DNA from: Haliclystus octoradiatus
Taxonomy: Eukaryota > Cnidaria > Staurozoa > Stauromedusae > Haliclystidae
Assembly (NCBI GenBank): GCA_916610825.1
Contig: OU744448.1
Location: 17,235,936 to 17,299,935, forward strand
DNA: 64,000 nt
Reading direction: 5' to 3'
A model generated the notes under the pieces. That model was not told the origin of the DNA. It worked only from the letters and a program-made list of their open reading frames with translations, and made no database searches. This document shows, one piece after another, positions 10,392-21,700 of this stretch. Made by a program: the position numbers and the translations under genes. Every line of letters begins with the position of its first letter. The first letter of the stretch is position 1.

Positions 10392-11328
10392 CCTAGCTGA
10401 TAAGATAGGATTGGAAGGAACTCAAGAAAAACTAGACATTATGACAGTATCGGGCAGAAATAACATACAAGCAAACAAAGTTAAATTAGAAATTAGCAAT
10501 CCAGAGGAGCTACTAAAGTTCGAAATAGGTGAAGCCTGGTCCGTAGAAAATTTATGTTTACCTCCAATGCCTATTCCTTCTAATAAAGAATTATCAAACT
10601 ATGCCCATCTCAAAGATATACATATACCTATTATACACAATATTAAGGAAATTGGTTTATTGATCGGAGCCAACGAACCTGATTTATTAATCCCATTAGA
10701 ATGCCGTAAAGGAAAAAGTAAAGAACCTTATGCGCTTAAGACCCCATTAGGATGGACATTATTTGGGGGGCACAAATCACAAGCTGGTATATCAATATAC
10801 ACAACAATGCATTCCCAATCTACCTCGGAAAAAAGTCAATCTACAAATACCGATGCAGAAAAAACGATTCAAGATAACACGCAAAATGCTATTATTAAAA
10901 CTAAATCTAACAACAAACATTGCAAAGCTGAATCACTTAGGAATAAGTTACATAATGTAGATTCAAAAGATGGACAGATTTCCAAAGCTCATACCAAGGA
11001 CATAATTAATATTAATTATCATGCAAACAAACTAAAACGATTAACATATTATGATTTATTTGTTTTACCGGTTACCACAAATGACAATAAAACTAGGGGT
11101 ATTCAACACAGAAGATGTCTACCAACTACTCCGCAAGTCAAGAAGAAGATCACAACTCATCCTGAAGTGAATATCTTGTCCGTGGTCACTGGCCTTCAGT
11201 CCTGTTCACAACGTACCAACCTGGAGATGTCGTCCGTCAACCAACAACCAAACATTGACAATCATTGTTCAAACGTACCATGCCAAAGAGTGTCATGTCC
11301 AATCGCTCAATCCAAAACAAAACCATAG
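10392..11328 (+). pseudogene. BEL/Pao protease remainder and deleted pol
   Basis: This is the continuation of the BEL frame after the Gypsy insertion; the first five bases are the target duplication. It begins LADKIGLEGTQEKLDIMTVS, which is the middle of a BEL aspartic protease domain, and runs to the typical end TPLGWTLFGG near 10740-10770. It then becomes a low-complexity, Lys/Thr/Asn/Ser-rich tail and stops at 11328. The reverse transcriptase, RNase H and integrase expected over the next ~4 kb are missing; only ~85 bp separate the stop from the polypurine tract and 3' LTR. A frame that starts at 10327 merely adds LTR-encoded residues and is not a real start. Confidence 0.8.
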
Positions 11329-11412
11329 TTCACTATCACTCGTCCTACAGTTAAGCTCTGCCTATTAGAGGCTCATCAGTGACAACTTACACTCGTCGTC
11401 ACGGGGGGACTA

Positions 11413-11976
11413 TGTTAACTTCGTCCTCGTGCAATTTATTAGCATTCTTTATTATATTAACTTTATTATTATACACAACCATGCAGACATATTATGTTTT
11501 TATTATAATCATTAGTTAAATTTATATTCACATTTACATTCAAATATTGCCAACATAGCTAACTTAATTACAACATAAAAATATTGGTAGAGTAATATTT
11601 ACAATAGAACACGTTTTGTATACACGCGCAAAACCACATTAACATTATACCTTAGGCATATAACTTTTATATAAATATATTTATTTTTATACTACTAATC
11701 AATGTTCACAATGTACTCTGTATAAGACAGATACATTATCATCTTTATAATTATTGTTATAATTATTTATCATACAACGAAATATATCATCGGAACATTC
11801 ATAAAGTGGTGTATTTCATGTCTCACTGAAGTTTCTGTAAGTACAGTTATTTATGTTGATTCAAACCTATATCAGACAAGTAAATTGACAGTCATTCTAT
11901 TACACGGGATAGTTCACAATTTCACTATACAGTCCTCTATCCAATCATCTCAATTCATCTGAATCCCGCTGTAATA
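11413..11976 (+). repeat. 3' LTR of BEL/Pao element
   Basis: 564 bp, identical by eye to 2843-3406, and followed by target duplication GAAAC at 11977-11981. Confidence 0.93.
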
Positions 11977-11981
11977 GAAAC

Positions 11982-12260
11982 CATGCTTAGAAGTGACAAA
12001 GTTTCAAACTGCGAACGTTAAACTTCAATGTTCAACGTTCGCACCTTCTTCTAAAAAAGTCCAAAACGAGACGGTAGTCTTGACGGCGGGCTAAACTTCC
12101 ATGTTCACACATCAAATTTCTAAAGTTCAACGTTCACACTTTTCTGCCTTGAAATTCACAACGAGGCACAGCAACAAGGGAACGAGTTTATTCATAAAAA
12201 TCATTAATGAATAAATATGATCGAAAGTGCTCTGCGAAATAAAAACAGCGAAAATAAAAT
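11982..12260 (+). repeat. Left terminal inverted repeat, inner part
   Basis: Reverse complement of about 15031-15315. It contains AACGTTCGCA/TGAACGTT words repeated several times on both strands, which may be transposase-binding repeats of the DNA element. Confidence 0.82.
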
Positions 12261-15030
12261 TATGTAGTTTCAGCTTCAAATAGTCTGTAAAATAAAAATA
12301 CTTCGCATATCACTATCAGTAAAGTATCGAACAAGAACAAGTGCTGTACAGGTGCAACTTGAGGTTCATTCCCGCTTAAAAATTCTAAGAAATAATGAAC
12401 TTTAAAATAAACGTATTCGAAATTATTTGAATATTAGTAAGTTTCTTCAGGAATGACGTCATGATTTTCTCGAGAAAGGGACAACCTTTCTCTACAGCGG
12501 TTTTTCTTCAAGTTTAAAAAATTAATACATGTGTGACATTGCGTGTATGTAGTTCCGACAGGGGTCTTTATAGCACTCCTTCCCCTCCTTCTAGTCTCAC
12601 TGGATTTGTAGATACAGTATACCATTACTTTCGATAGTTCTTGAATAAGTGGAAATTACTCTAAGCGTCTACTATATATATATATGTATCCACGAATTTG
12701 AGTGTATGGACCGATCTGTTGATTTAGCATGACTAATAAACTATATAGGCAGTTATAAATTCTAATTGATAATTTCATGCATACAACTAATCTGAATAAT
12801 TATTATAATCTGAAATTTGAGCTTACTAATCATTTTGAAAAAACTACAATAATTTAATTGAAAAAACACTAATTAAGATGTATTTATTGTATAAATGAAA
12901 CAAAGATTAGTCAAGTTTTACCGTGACTCTGAGTTTCGCGCTTGTACGCTCTCCAGACGGAATTTATTCTAATGTAAAACATAACCAGTAACTCTCTTTA
13001 TATACATGTATGAAAAATTATATTATTGATTTACACTTAGCTATATTGTATTCAATGTATTTACTTTGTATTTGTTTCCTTAAAGTTTCGCAGGTAATAT
13101 TTATTTTCGTGGTGGCACTTCTTATTTATTGTATGATTATGTATGTACGGTAGTATAGTTCTAGATATTGGATTAAACTTTTAAAAAATACAAAGCATAA
13201 TTCAGTATTTTGCCTACTAAAAACTGTTTAGTAAATGTTCTAAAGCTACGGCCACTCCACGACCCATCGTAGTAATATATTACTCCATCTTTCCTCAATA
13301 CAGCTGTGAAATGCTTGCCTTCAAAGAGGGCGTTGCTGTTTCTGGCTCGAAACTATTGCCACTAAATAACGTTAACGATTTGGGTAAATTCAGGATCGAT
13401 GCTGGATCATTACAATTCAACTGGATAGGCAGGATCCATGCTTCCATGGATGATTTGCAGTAAAATAGCCATGAGTCAAATCCATTGGCAAATTGCAGTC
13501 TTTGCATGGATGTAATTTTAAATCAGATTTCAAAGCATTCTCCATATCTTGCGAGGAACGACATCGTACATCGTCTGCTTCGACTGATATAGCGAATGTT
13601 AGATCCAATTCTCGGGGGGGGGGGGGTAATTCCCACATGACTGCTAGACGCTCCACTCTTTTTAGTTCCATATTCCAGCTGAGAAAATACTTTTTTGGGT
13701 ATCGCGTTTCAAGTTTTTGAACTTTTGGGTATCCTATTTTTGACTTCTTCAAAATTTTTTGAAAATTTTTTGGGTATTATTTTAAAGTTTTGAAACTTTT
13801 TGGGTAGCATCAACAGACTTCACTTTTTTCCAAAGGGGTACACCCCGTTCCGACTAAAGAGCTGGAGTTACTCCCCTCCGAATCCAAGTTCGAAGTGGAA
13901 GGACAGTCCCATATTTTAAAGCTAGAATTTTTCAGGGATATAAAGATATCATTATATACTGATGAACCGTGCACTCTTCATACCGAATGGCAGGGGACCT
14001 ACGGTAGATCAATGGATTATTTTCAAAGCGAATAAGAAGAGTAATGTGACAGAAAAGGTAAATATTGAGTATACATTGTATCGCGACGGGAAAGTGATCA
14101 CCGATGATGATGGTAAAGATTGTAGTTTAATTGCTTCAAGTAGTGAAGGGGTGTTCCACTGCCGCGTCTCGTGCAGGGATTCAACTTTGGAATCATCGAA
14201 AGTAACAGTTAGTTCAAGGACAATGAGACGTGTTCTATGTGTTTTCTTTTTTTTAACGTTGTAATATTAAATAATTCTTATATTTGGTTCATATATCTAT
14301 AAACATGTTACTGTAAATTATGTGTCTTCAAATTTGTTATTTTCAGCCTATACCATAGGGGGACAGGGGGACTATAACACCCCCATTCGAGGATACCCAG
14401 TCGTGGAAAGGCATACTTGAATTTAGGCACACTTGATGGCATTGACTGGTGCATATTTTTATTGAAAGTACAGTAAAATCAATAACTATCTTCAAAACTT
14501 CGCGATGTTTTGCATCGTTATATTCATCCTAAAATGGCTCAAATTTTGACTCAAAATATTTATTACGGGGCTATGACATCCCACAGCCTATTTTAAGAGA
14601 AGTACTCCCCGGGTACTGACGTACTGACAGCATGACAAGTAAGTCTACTACAGTGTCAGTTAAACGTAATTGTAACAGGGTAATCGGGTATACTCTTTAT
14701 AATAAACCGTCTGAAGATCGTATTTACTTATTACGTATTACGCGATTTACGTATTAAACTTGTGATCTTTGATCTATTAATTTATACTGGGAAGCATTTA
14801 CACGGAATAACATAATTAAGTTGATCAAATCGTTCTTCAAATATCTATCCTGGAAAGTATATTTTTGTAAAATTATAGTGTTATTTATAAATCATTCTTA
14901 TTCAAGTCCTGAATAAATGATGATGATGATGATGATATTGCTCTGCTTTCAGCATTTTGATGTTTTGCCATGCATTTTATTTACTGAAGCATACAGAGCA
15001 CTTTCGCTGATACTTATTTTATTTTATTTT
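12261..15030. other. Interior of the DNA transposon: decayed coding fragments, no transposase
   Basis: No intact gene. It holds a 13-G run at 13614-13626, an ATG-triplet microsatellite at about 14917-14936 and an ATTTT pentamer run at about 15014-15040. Possible decayed plus-strand coding pieces are at about 13310-13460 and 13838-14262. The second is listed separately. Confidence 0.5.
13838..14264 (+). pseudogene. Decayed Ig-like-domain fragment carried by the DNA transposon
   Basis: One frame from about 13838 to 14032 reads ...KFEVEGQSHILKLEFF..., then ISLYTDEPCTLHTEW. A second frame, opening at 13962 and running to 14264, contains NVEYTLYRDG-like and EGVFHCRVSCRDSTLESSKV stretches. Together they look like an immunoglobulin-type beta sandwich (Cys near a Trp in strand C, then a Y/F-x-C near strand F) broken by a frameshift near 13990. 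No signal peptide or membrane segment is visible. It could be a captured host fragment or an old element gene. The similarity is only pattern-level. Confidence 0.35.
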
Positions 15031-15602
15031 ATTTTATTTTCGCTGTTTTTATTTCGCAGAGCACTTTCGATCATATTTATTCATTAATGATTTTTATGAA
15101 TAAACTCGTTCCCATTCCCTTGTTGCTGTGCCTCGTTGTGAATTTCAAGGCAGAAAAGTGTGAACGTTGAACTTTAGAAATTTGAGGTGTGAACTTTGAA
15201 GTTTAGCCCGCCGTCAAGACTACCGTCTCGTTTTGGACTTTTTTAGAAGAAGGTGCGAACGTTGAACATTGAAGTTTAACGTTCGCAGTTTGAAACTTTG
15301 TCACTTCTAAGCATACTTTCTATTGTCCCGTCACAGCGTGGGTTAGTCATCGGTTTAGACGCCTATCAGAAATTCCCAGTTTGTTATTGACTCAACACGA
15401 CAAAATCAACTCTTAAATTTCTTTAACAAGTAAAGAATTGGATTGCATTTAGCCATATAAATTGGCCAAGCTGTGTTTGTTATGCCCAATGTCTTATTTC
15501 TATCTTCTTTTTGCCTTTTTCTAAAAGTCACGATCGGTCACCCTTTTAGACATACATGACCGGTCACGGTCATGGTCATGGTCACCCTTTTAGGCAGTCC
15601 CC
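15031..15602 (-). repeat. Right terminal inverted repeat of the DNA transposon
   Basis: Reverse complement of 2574-2842 plus 11982-12260, with a slightly longer tip (extra GGTCATGGTCAT). It is followed by target duplication AAATAT at 15603-15608. Confidence 0.85.
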
Positions 15603-15724
15603 AAATATGGCCGTTGGCGTCTTGTCCAGCTGAACAACAAAACAAACTCACTTTTTACATGACAACACTTCTGGCAGGTGTCCGTGGGTTTCTCTGCCAT
15701 TCCTTATTTTGCCACTATCAAGCA

Positions 15725-18700
15725 ATGGGAGGAAATAATAATACAGACTGGGAATTCATATTTGATGGTGTATTGGGTTACTTGACATCTCCTATTTGGC
15801 AAATTCCAATATCTTCTTTTATAGAAAAGAATTGTCTCGGTTAGTACTAAATAGGCTAACAACTAATCAAATTTGTTGAACGTCACGACAACAAATTTTC
15901 GAACTACACTGGCTTCACCGGCTTGCTATGTAGCATGTGTCACAATTATCTAAAGTGGGAAAATGCAATCATTCCAGTTCACAGTTAATTAAATCCCTAG
16001 CTCAGAGCTACAAGTTTACAGAGTAAATTACATGAGAACTTTCAGCCTTTCCAGACTATTTTTACTAGCAGTGAGCTGATATACAGTAAGAGCTGTAAAT
16101 TTTCATTTGGAAATGTGCATTGAGACAAAAATTCTGTCAGTGCAATGCTATATTGGATTTGTTAGTTGTTATGACTAGCCTAGGCCTATATAATAAGATA
16201 TAGTTATAATAAGGGTGTATTTATATAGCGCCTATCCTTATGTCACTAGGCTACCAGCACAGAAACCATGTAAATGCCATAAAAAGTGCGATGGATCAGG
16301 CCCGCAAATGGAATACGGAATAAAAAGTGTCAAATATCAGTATTTTTGCCGCTGTTTAAGTTTAACCAGTTCAAGTTTAAGAAATAACATAAATTTGATT
16401 ACACGGTTTTATGACTGTTTGGCTCTACCGTAGTCTCACGCCTTTCAGTCATTTTTCAAGCAAGAGATTTGAGTTATGTAGGCCTATCATTAGAATCATT
16501 CTGAAGCATCAACTTTAGTTGAGACTCATTATTTTTGATGGGGCAAAACTAGTCCCAAATTGTTCACGAAACCGGCGTAAAGTAGGCCTAAATACCTAAT
16601 ACATATATAGCTAATATATTCAGGCATGTAATTAGCTGAATAAAAACAATTGGAATTACAAGGCAAGTTTTTGAAGATAGAAAATGGTTGTCTGTCCACA
16701 CAACGACGCAGGCAACAAAGCGACTTTTCCTCCGTAATTAACTGGTAAATCTTTCCATCTTCGAAGTGCGATTCATCCCAAATAAAAATATCTCTACAAG
16801 CAATTGTTAAACATCAAACTACTTTTAACTATAGGCCTATTCAAAACTGTTTTCTACAAATTAAAACCCGATAGCTGCTTTTACTTTCGCAAATTGCATT
16901 TCTCAGATATTGGGAGTTTGCTTCTTTGGAAAAACAGAAAGTTTCTATTCTTATATGTTGTTCTTGTGTTTTTGCTTTACACGGTCATTATCCCTTCAAA
17001 AATGTAGTCAAAGTGACGATTTTGGGTCTCACTCTTTCCACCACCAGGAACCTGTTTATTTTTCGTAAGAGGTTTTACACTTAAAAAAATGTTTCATGTT
17101 TTTGTCTTTAATTAAAAAACAGCTGATCCCAATGACAATCTGCTTTCAGAATGATCATTTCAACGTTCAGCTCAATATGGAGATCTAATTTTATCAAAAT
17201 ATGTGATAAAGAGTCCAGCAAAAGAGATATAAGTCTCTAAAGTAAAAAATGCCTTTTGACTATTGAACTTTTTTTCAAGTGGCTACATCTCTTTAAGGCT
17301 TAGCCTAAATAGGATTAACGCTGCGGATAGTCTCTGTGCACGTCTCTGCGCGCTTTCTCTGTTTTTTAGATGGGGATTAAAAATATAAACACTTGAAAGA
17401 AAAAAATCCAAAACTAAAAAATTTTGACTTTAGAGAATTAGATCTCTTTTGCTGTTCCTTAAATCTAGATAAAATATTTTTATATCCAGCTGAACGTTGA
17501 ATCAATCATTCTAAAAGCAGATTTTATATTTGGTTCAGCTGTTCAGCCGAGACAGAAACTTGAGTTGCTTAATGTTTTTTCCGGTGTAAACCCTCTTGTG
17601 GAAAATAAACTGGTTCCTGATGGCAGAAAAGAATGAGACACAATAATAACCCAATGGGTCATTTTGAATGCATTTTTGTAGGGGTAATGATCACGCAAAG
17701 CAAAACACCAGAACAACACGTACGGATAGAACATTTTTCTCTATCGAAAGAGGCAATCTCCCAATCTCCGCAGTGTCCGACAAAGTTTTAACTCTTCCGG
17801 AATCTCAAAACATTTTCTGAATTTCCTTCTGAATTTTTTGTTGAGGTTGGACTAGGCTATAAATCAGAAAAATATAAATTTTCTTCTGAATTTTCTCTTT
17901 TGTCAACCAAACAGAGCGATTGTACAGAGCAGTATCAAGTTTTGAATTAACAAAACAGAACAATTTATTAATGAATTTTTGAATAAAGAAATTTTGTTTT
18001 GAATTTCATTGTCTAAAACAATCGGTTCAAAGATTTACAAATTGTTTGAATTTTTGATGCCGATTATTTTCCGATTGGTAAAATTTGGCTCTGATGATCG
18101 GCAGAACTGATTGTTTTCAGAACAATTGTCTTACCCTTACTTGGAGTATTATTATTCTCGCTATATCAATGAAAATAAAACTGTGACTGTTTTCCGAGTT
18201 TGATAATAGTTATAATAATGTAGCATTATTGTCGCCATATAGATAAAAATGAACTTTCCATTTGTGAGAGTGAGTGAGACTTTTGCACCTACGGTGGACA
18301 CTAAAAATCGAAAATAGTTTGTTTTGAACTCTGAAGTTTTGAACTAACATGTTTTGGAATCCATCGCTCACAACAATAAATTCCAACAGGGCATACTCAT
18401 TTACATGAAATGCAGAATACAATAGACTTGGTTTAAATTTTCCGTAGATTTTTCTTTCGTTTTCCGTAAATCAGACATGACGTAAGTTATGTAAAATATT
18501 CTAAAAGTGTTATATAACTATATAGTTATTATGTACAAAGTAGCTGTTGCACAGTTTCCTATGATATATAGCTTTATGGCGCACTCAAGTGACTTCAGAA
18601 GAAAACCAGGAAAATGAAAATCACTTGTCACAGTTGCTCATAATTTTCTAATGCCTTCTCATTTTCTTCTTGCATGGGCCATAAAGCTATTGCTCATAGG

Positions 18701-21700
18701 AAACTGTGCACCAATTGATTAATAACATCATCAGATCAATAAACATTAGACATTACCCTACTAAACCTATTTGTTCATGAATGATTGCATTCATTATAAA
18801 TTTGAAGTTTGCGCCCAATATAATATTAATTCACATACTTTTTACAATTCAAATATCATACTAATGAATATATACTATTTTCTAAATATTAGTTTTCGAT
18901 CCAAGTCAAGAGGACTGTCCAAATTGGTTAGACGTTCACGGAAGCTACAAAACACTGGTGAGTCCATTATTGGATCCTATATAGGGTCCCCCATACTTAT
19001 ATGTGACACGCTATTGGTCTACAGTTTGTCCGTGAAATCGTAAAAAGGCCTTCTTAACTGCGTTATTGCTTGATCGATGGTGTTTGCGTTATACAAAAGC
19101 AATAACATTAATGAAGTTTTACGGTATACTTTAGTTAAATCATAACGAAATTCGCAACTTGAGACTTCAGAAATCAAAAATTTCTATCCTGTTTTATAGG
19201 CTACATATTTTTGATCTTCAAACTTTTTTTATTTGCAAACACACTGTTCACCGTTCAAACTTTGTGCATTTGCAGCTAAATAACATGATTTAAAGGCAGA
19301 TAGGTTTATATTTAATCAATTTCAAGCGCTTTTTGTTGAATGCGTGAAAATTGAAATTTTCATTGCGTTATGCGTGAAATTGCAAAAATTGAGTTTGTGA
19401 ATACGTTATTGCCATAGCATATAGGAAGACTCCTATGTAGGTCTCCCAGATACATGTTTACAATGCTACTTGTGTGAGTCATTATTCTTAGGCATTCTGC
19501 ATCTGCATATCAGGTGCTAGTCTGACAAAAGTTTTACTTTTGGCAAACCTACATTTTTTTGATAAGTTTCTGGAAAGTGGTTACTTTAACCCCTAAATTC
19601 TATAACTTTATGATTGATTTTTTCGGACTCTAAATCCAGGTGGATCATAAATTTATGTTGAAATACGCTGGCATCTGAGCAATATATTGAACATTTTGAA
19701 CAAACCCTAAAGATAAATGGTTTTCAGAATCAACATCTTTTATTCTATTACAAAACATACTACCAGTATGTGATACCATAACAATTATTTGTAACCTACC
19801 ATGTGAAGTTGAAGTCAAACTCCCATTTTTACTGTGACTCGAGCATTGTTGATTGCCAGTAGCAGTCCAAAAGGTCATGAATTGCCCAAAAGTTCATGAA
19901 CTCATGAACTTTTTTTCGCAGGGGTCATATCCTCAATTACCTTTGCTTGAGCTAATATAGCCTACATCTTCTCCAATATTTTGTATAGCCAGTTTGCTCA
20001 TTAGTTATGATAATATTGTAAACCTAAATTTTGCAAATTCATATTATCGGCATCAGAATAAGCACATGCTAATTTGTGTATAGTATAATTATTCTGCTCA
20101 TTTAAAAGGCCTTGTATCAAATTTGAAACTTAATTTCTGTTGATTTATATTATCTGAGTAATTACAGGCACAATGTCGGTAGAAATGCAACTAATATTAC
20201 CTGAAAAATCTGATTTCAATCATTCCTACTTGTGTTCATATTATTTGTTCTTTATTTCAATAAAGCCTATATTTTCTATAAATCATCAAGGAGTTGGTGG
20301 TGGAATGTCTGAGGAACAGATACATTTGCAGTTTGCATTTAAGATGATTATTTATGGTCTATCGTGCCAATTCTAAAAGCAATGTGAAACTTGAAGAACA
20401 GCTGTCAATTTGAAAAATATTTATGAATACCTGTAAAAAGTGTAATAATGTCCAAATCCCTTTGAAACATTGTTATTGATGACTCTATTTCATTCTTTGT
20501 AACTGCTATCCACACCACCAGCAATGCAAGACAATACAAGGACACATGCATCTTTTGAAGAAAATCTGAAAACAATTGTGGTCATTCTTGGATGGATGGC
20601 TCATCTAGCTACAGCAAACAGGGCGGTACAAGGAAGGTTGGATTTTTAGTGTCTTCCAAACTCGAACAAGACATTCTCAATTGTGAAGTAAATCACTCAA
20701 GAATCATCACATTCTCTGCATAACTAGAAAATAACTAGCCGACTCCATGTCATTAACTGCTACTTGCCAACAGCACTTTAACCTTCATTAGACGAAGTAG
20801 AAGTTTGCATAGAGACCGTTTGAGAACTATGGTGTCAAAAACAAACATATGATATAACTTTACTTTGCAGAAATCTAGATGCTGATTTATCCTCAGACAG
20901 AAATACAGTCAGTCACAGTCAGTGATTTGTAATCCGTAATTAAAGGCTAGCCACCAATGGTGTTAGCCGTCAAAAACAAAGTAAATAGTTACATTTTATG
21001 GTCCGAATAATAGAAAAGTAAGACTGGATTATATTTTCATCCATCAAAGATGGCAACGAAAAATCAAAGAGATGAAGTTTATCTGCACCAAATGCATTTC
21101 CTCAGATCATGTACTGATCGTATGTAGGCTACTCTGAAATTGAAGTTGTGGAGAAATCAGAAATCACAATTCAACATACCACCTTTGTGGTCTGCCCTTC
21201 AAAGCCCTGCCACTAATCGAAGATAAATCATCTGAAAAAAAATGTGCAGAAGGTCTTTCGATTTTTGAATTAGTGATTTAAAATTCAACTTAAATTCAAT
21301 GTTTTCACTTACGGTACTAAAATGTCCTTGGGTCAAATTTAAACTTCAAAACATTAGTCTTTCTTAAATAAGGATAGCTTTGTTGATATTATTTCTTTAG
21401 TAAACATTGCAGTTTTCTATTCTTTTTCAGCTTTGAGAACCTGACAAAATTTTATTGACAAATTTCGACGGGAATTTTCGAGAAAATGTCTACCTTGTAT
21501 TTCACGGGTGAACCAATCAGATTGCACAATTACGTTCCCATATGACGTCATAGTTTCGAAAACGAACTCATAAATATATACTTTTTTGCTCAGAAAGAAC
21601 ACATATAAAACACATAAGTGGACCTTCTCACATCAAATCCTGATTCTAGTGAATTGATTTCTGAAACTGAGATTAAGGCTGCATGTCAAGTAACTAAATG

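Larger units (their letters stand above)
2843..11976 (+). mobile_element. BEL/Pao-type LTR retrotransposon, gag-protease only, split by a Gypsy insertion
   Basis: Two 564-bp LTRs (2843-3406 and 11413-11976) start TGTTAACTTCG and look identical throughout. The 5-bp target duplication GAAAC lies at 2838-2842 and 11977-11981. A primer-binding site starts one base after the 5' LTR (TGGTCCGTCGAACCGG at about 3408, containing the expected TCGAAC), and a polypurine tract (ACGGGGGGAC) lies just before the 3' LTR. Internal coding is a BEL-type Gag with CCHC fingers followed by an aspartic protease. After the protease there is no reverse transcriptase, RNase H or integrase, so the element is an internally deleted, non-autonomous copy. 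It sits in the left TIR of the surrounding DNA transposon. Confidence 0.9.
2574..15602. mobile_element. Large DNA transposon with ~555-bp terminal inverted repeats, non-autonomous, carrying nested retrotransposons
   Basis: The left end GGGGACTGCCTAAAAGGG at 2574 is matched in reverse complement by the right end at 15602, and both ends are flanked by AAATAT (2568-2573 and 15603-15608), a perfect 6-bp target duplication. The left inverted repeat runs 2574-2842 and resumes at 11982-12260 after the BEL insertion; the right one is about 15031-15602. Without the retrotransposons the element is about 3.9 kb. The 2.8-kb interior (12261-15030) has no recognisable transposase, only decayed coding pieces. 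I cannot assign the superfamily: the long TIRs and 6-bp duplication do not settle it. Confidence 0.85.
15840..18892. other. CFAP36 intron 1
   Basis: No other gene seen. It contains four TAGGCCTA palindromes between 16180 and 16840, a TATATAGCGCCTAT repeat word near 16223, an inverted-repeat MITE at 17120-17541, a GTCCGACAAA-family element at about 17772-17925, a repeat shared with 23948-24055 at about 18225-18340, and a palindromic MITE at about 18546-18718. Confidence 0.7.

Noticed and set aside
12434..12625. Minus-strand 63-codon frame in the DNA transposon
   Set aside because: No similarity or splice context; too short to support.
2574..15602. Reading the whole interval as a Maverick/Polinton because of its 13-kb size and long TIRs
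   Set aside because: The size comes from nested LTR elements; no Polinton polymerase, ATPase, protease or capsid gene is present, and the duplication is AAATAT.
15572..15724. Upstream extension of the CFAP36 exon 1 frame
   Set aside because: It begins at a non-ATG codon inside the transposon TIR; the ATG at 15725 matches the family N-terminus.
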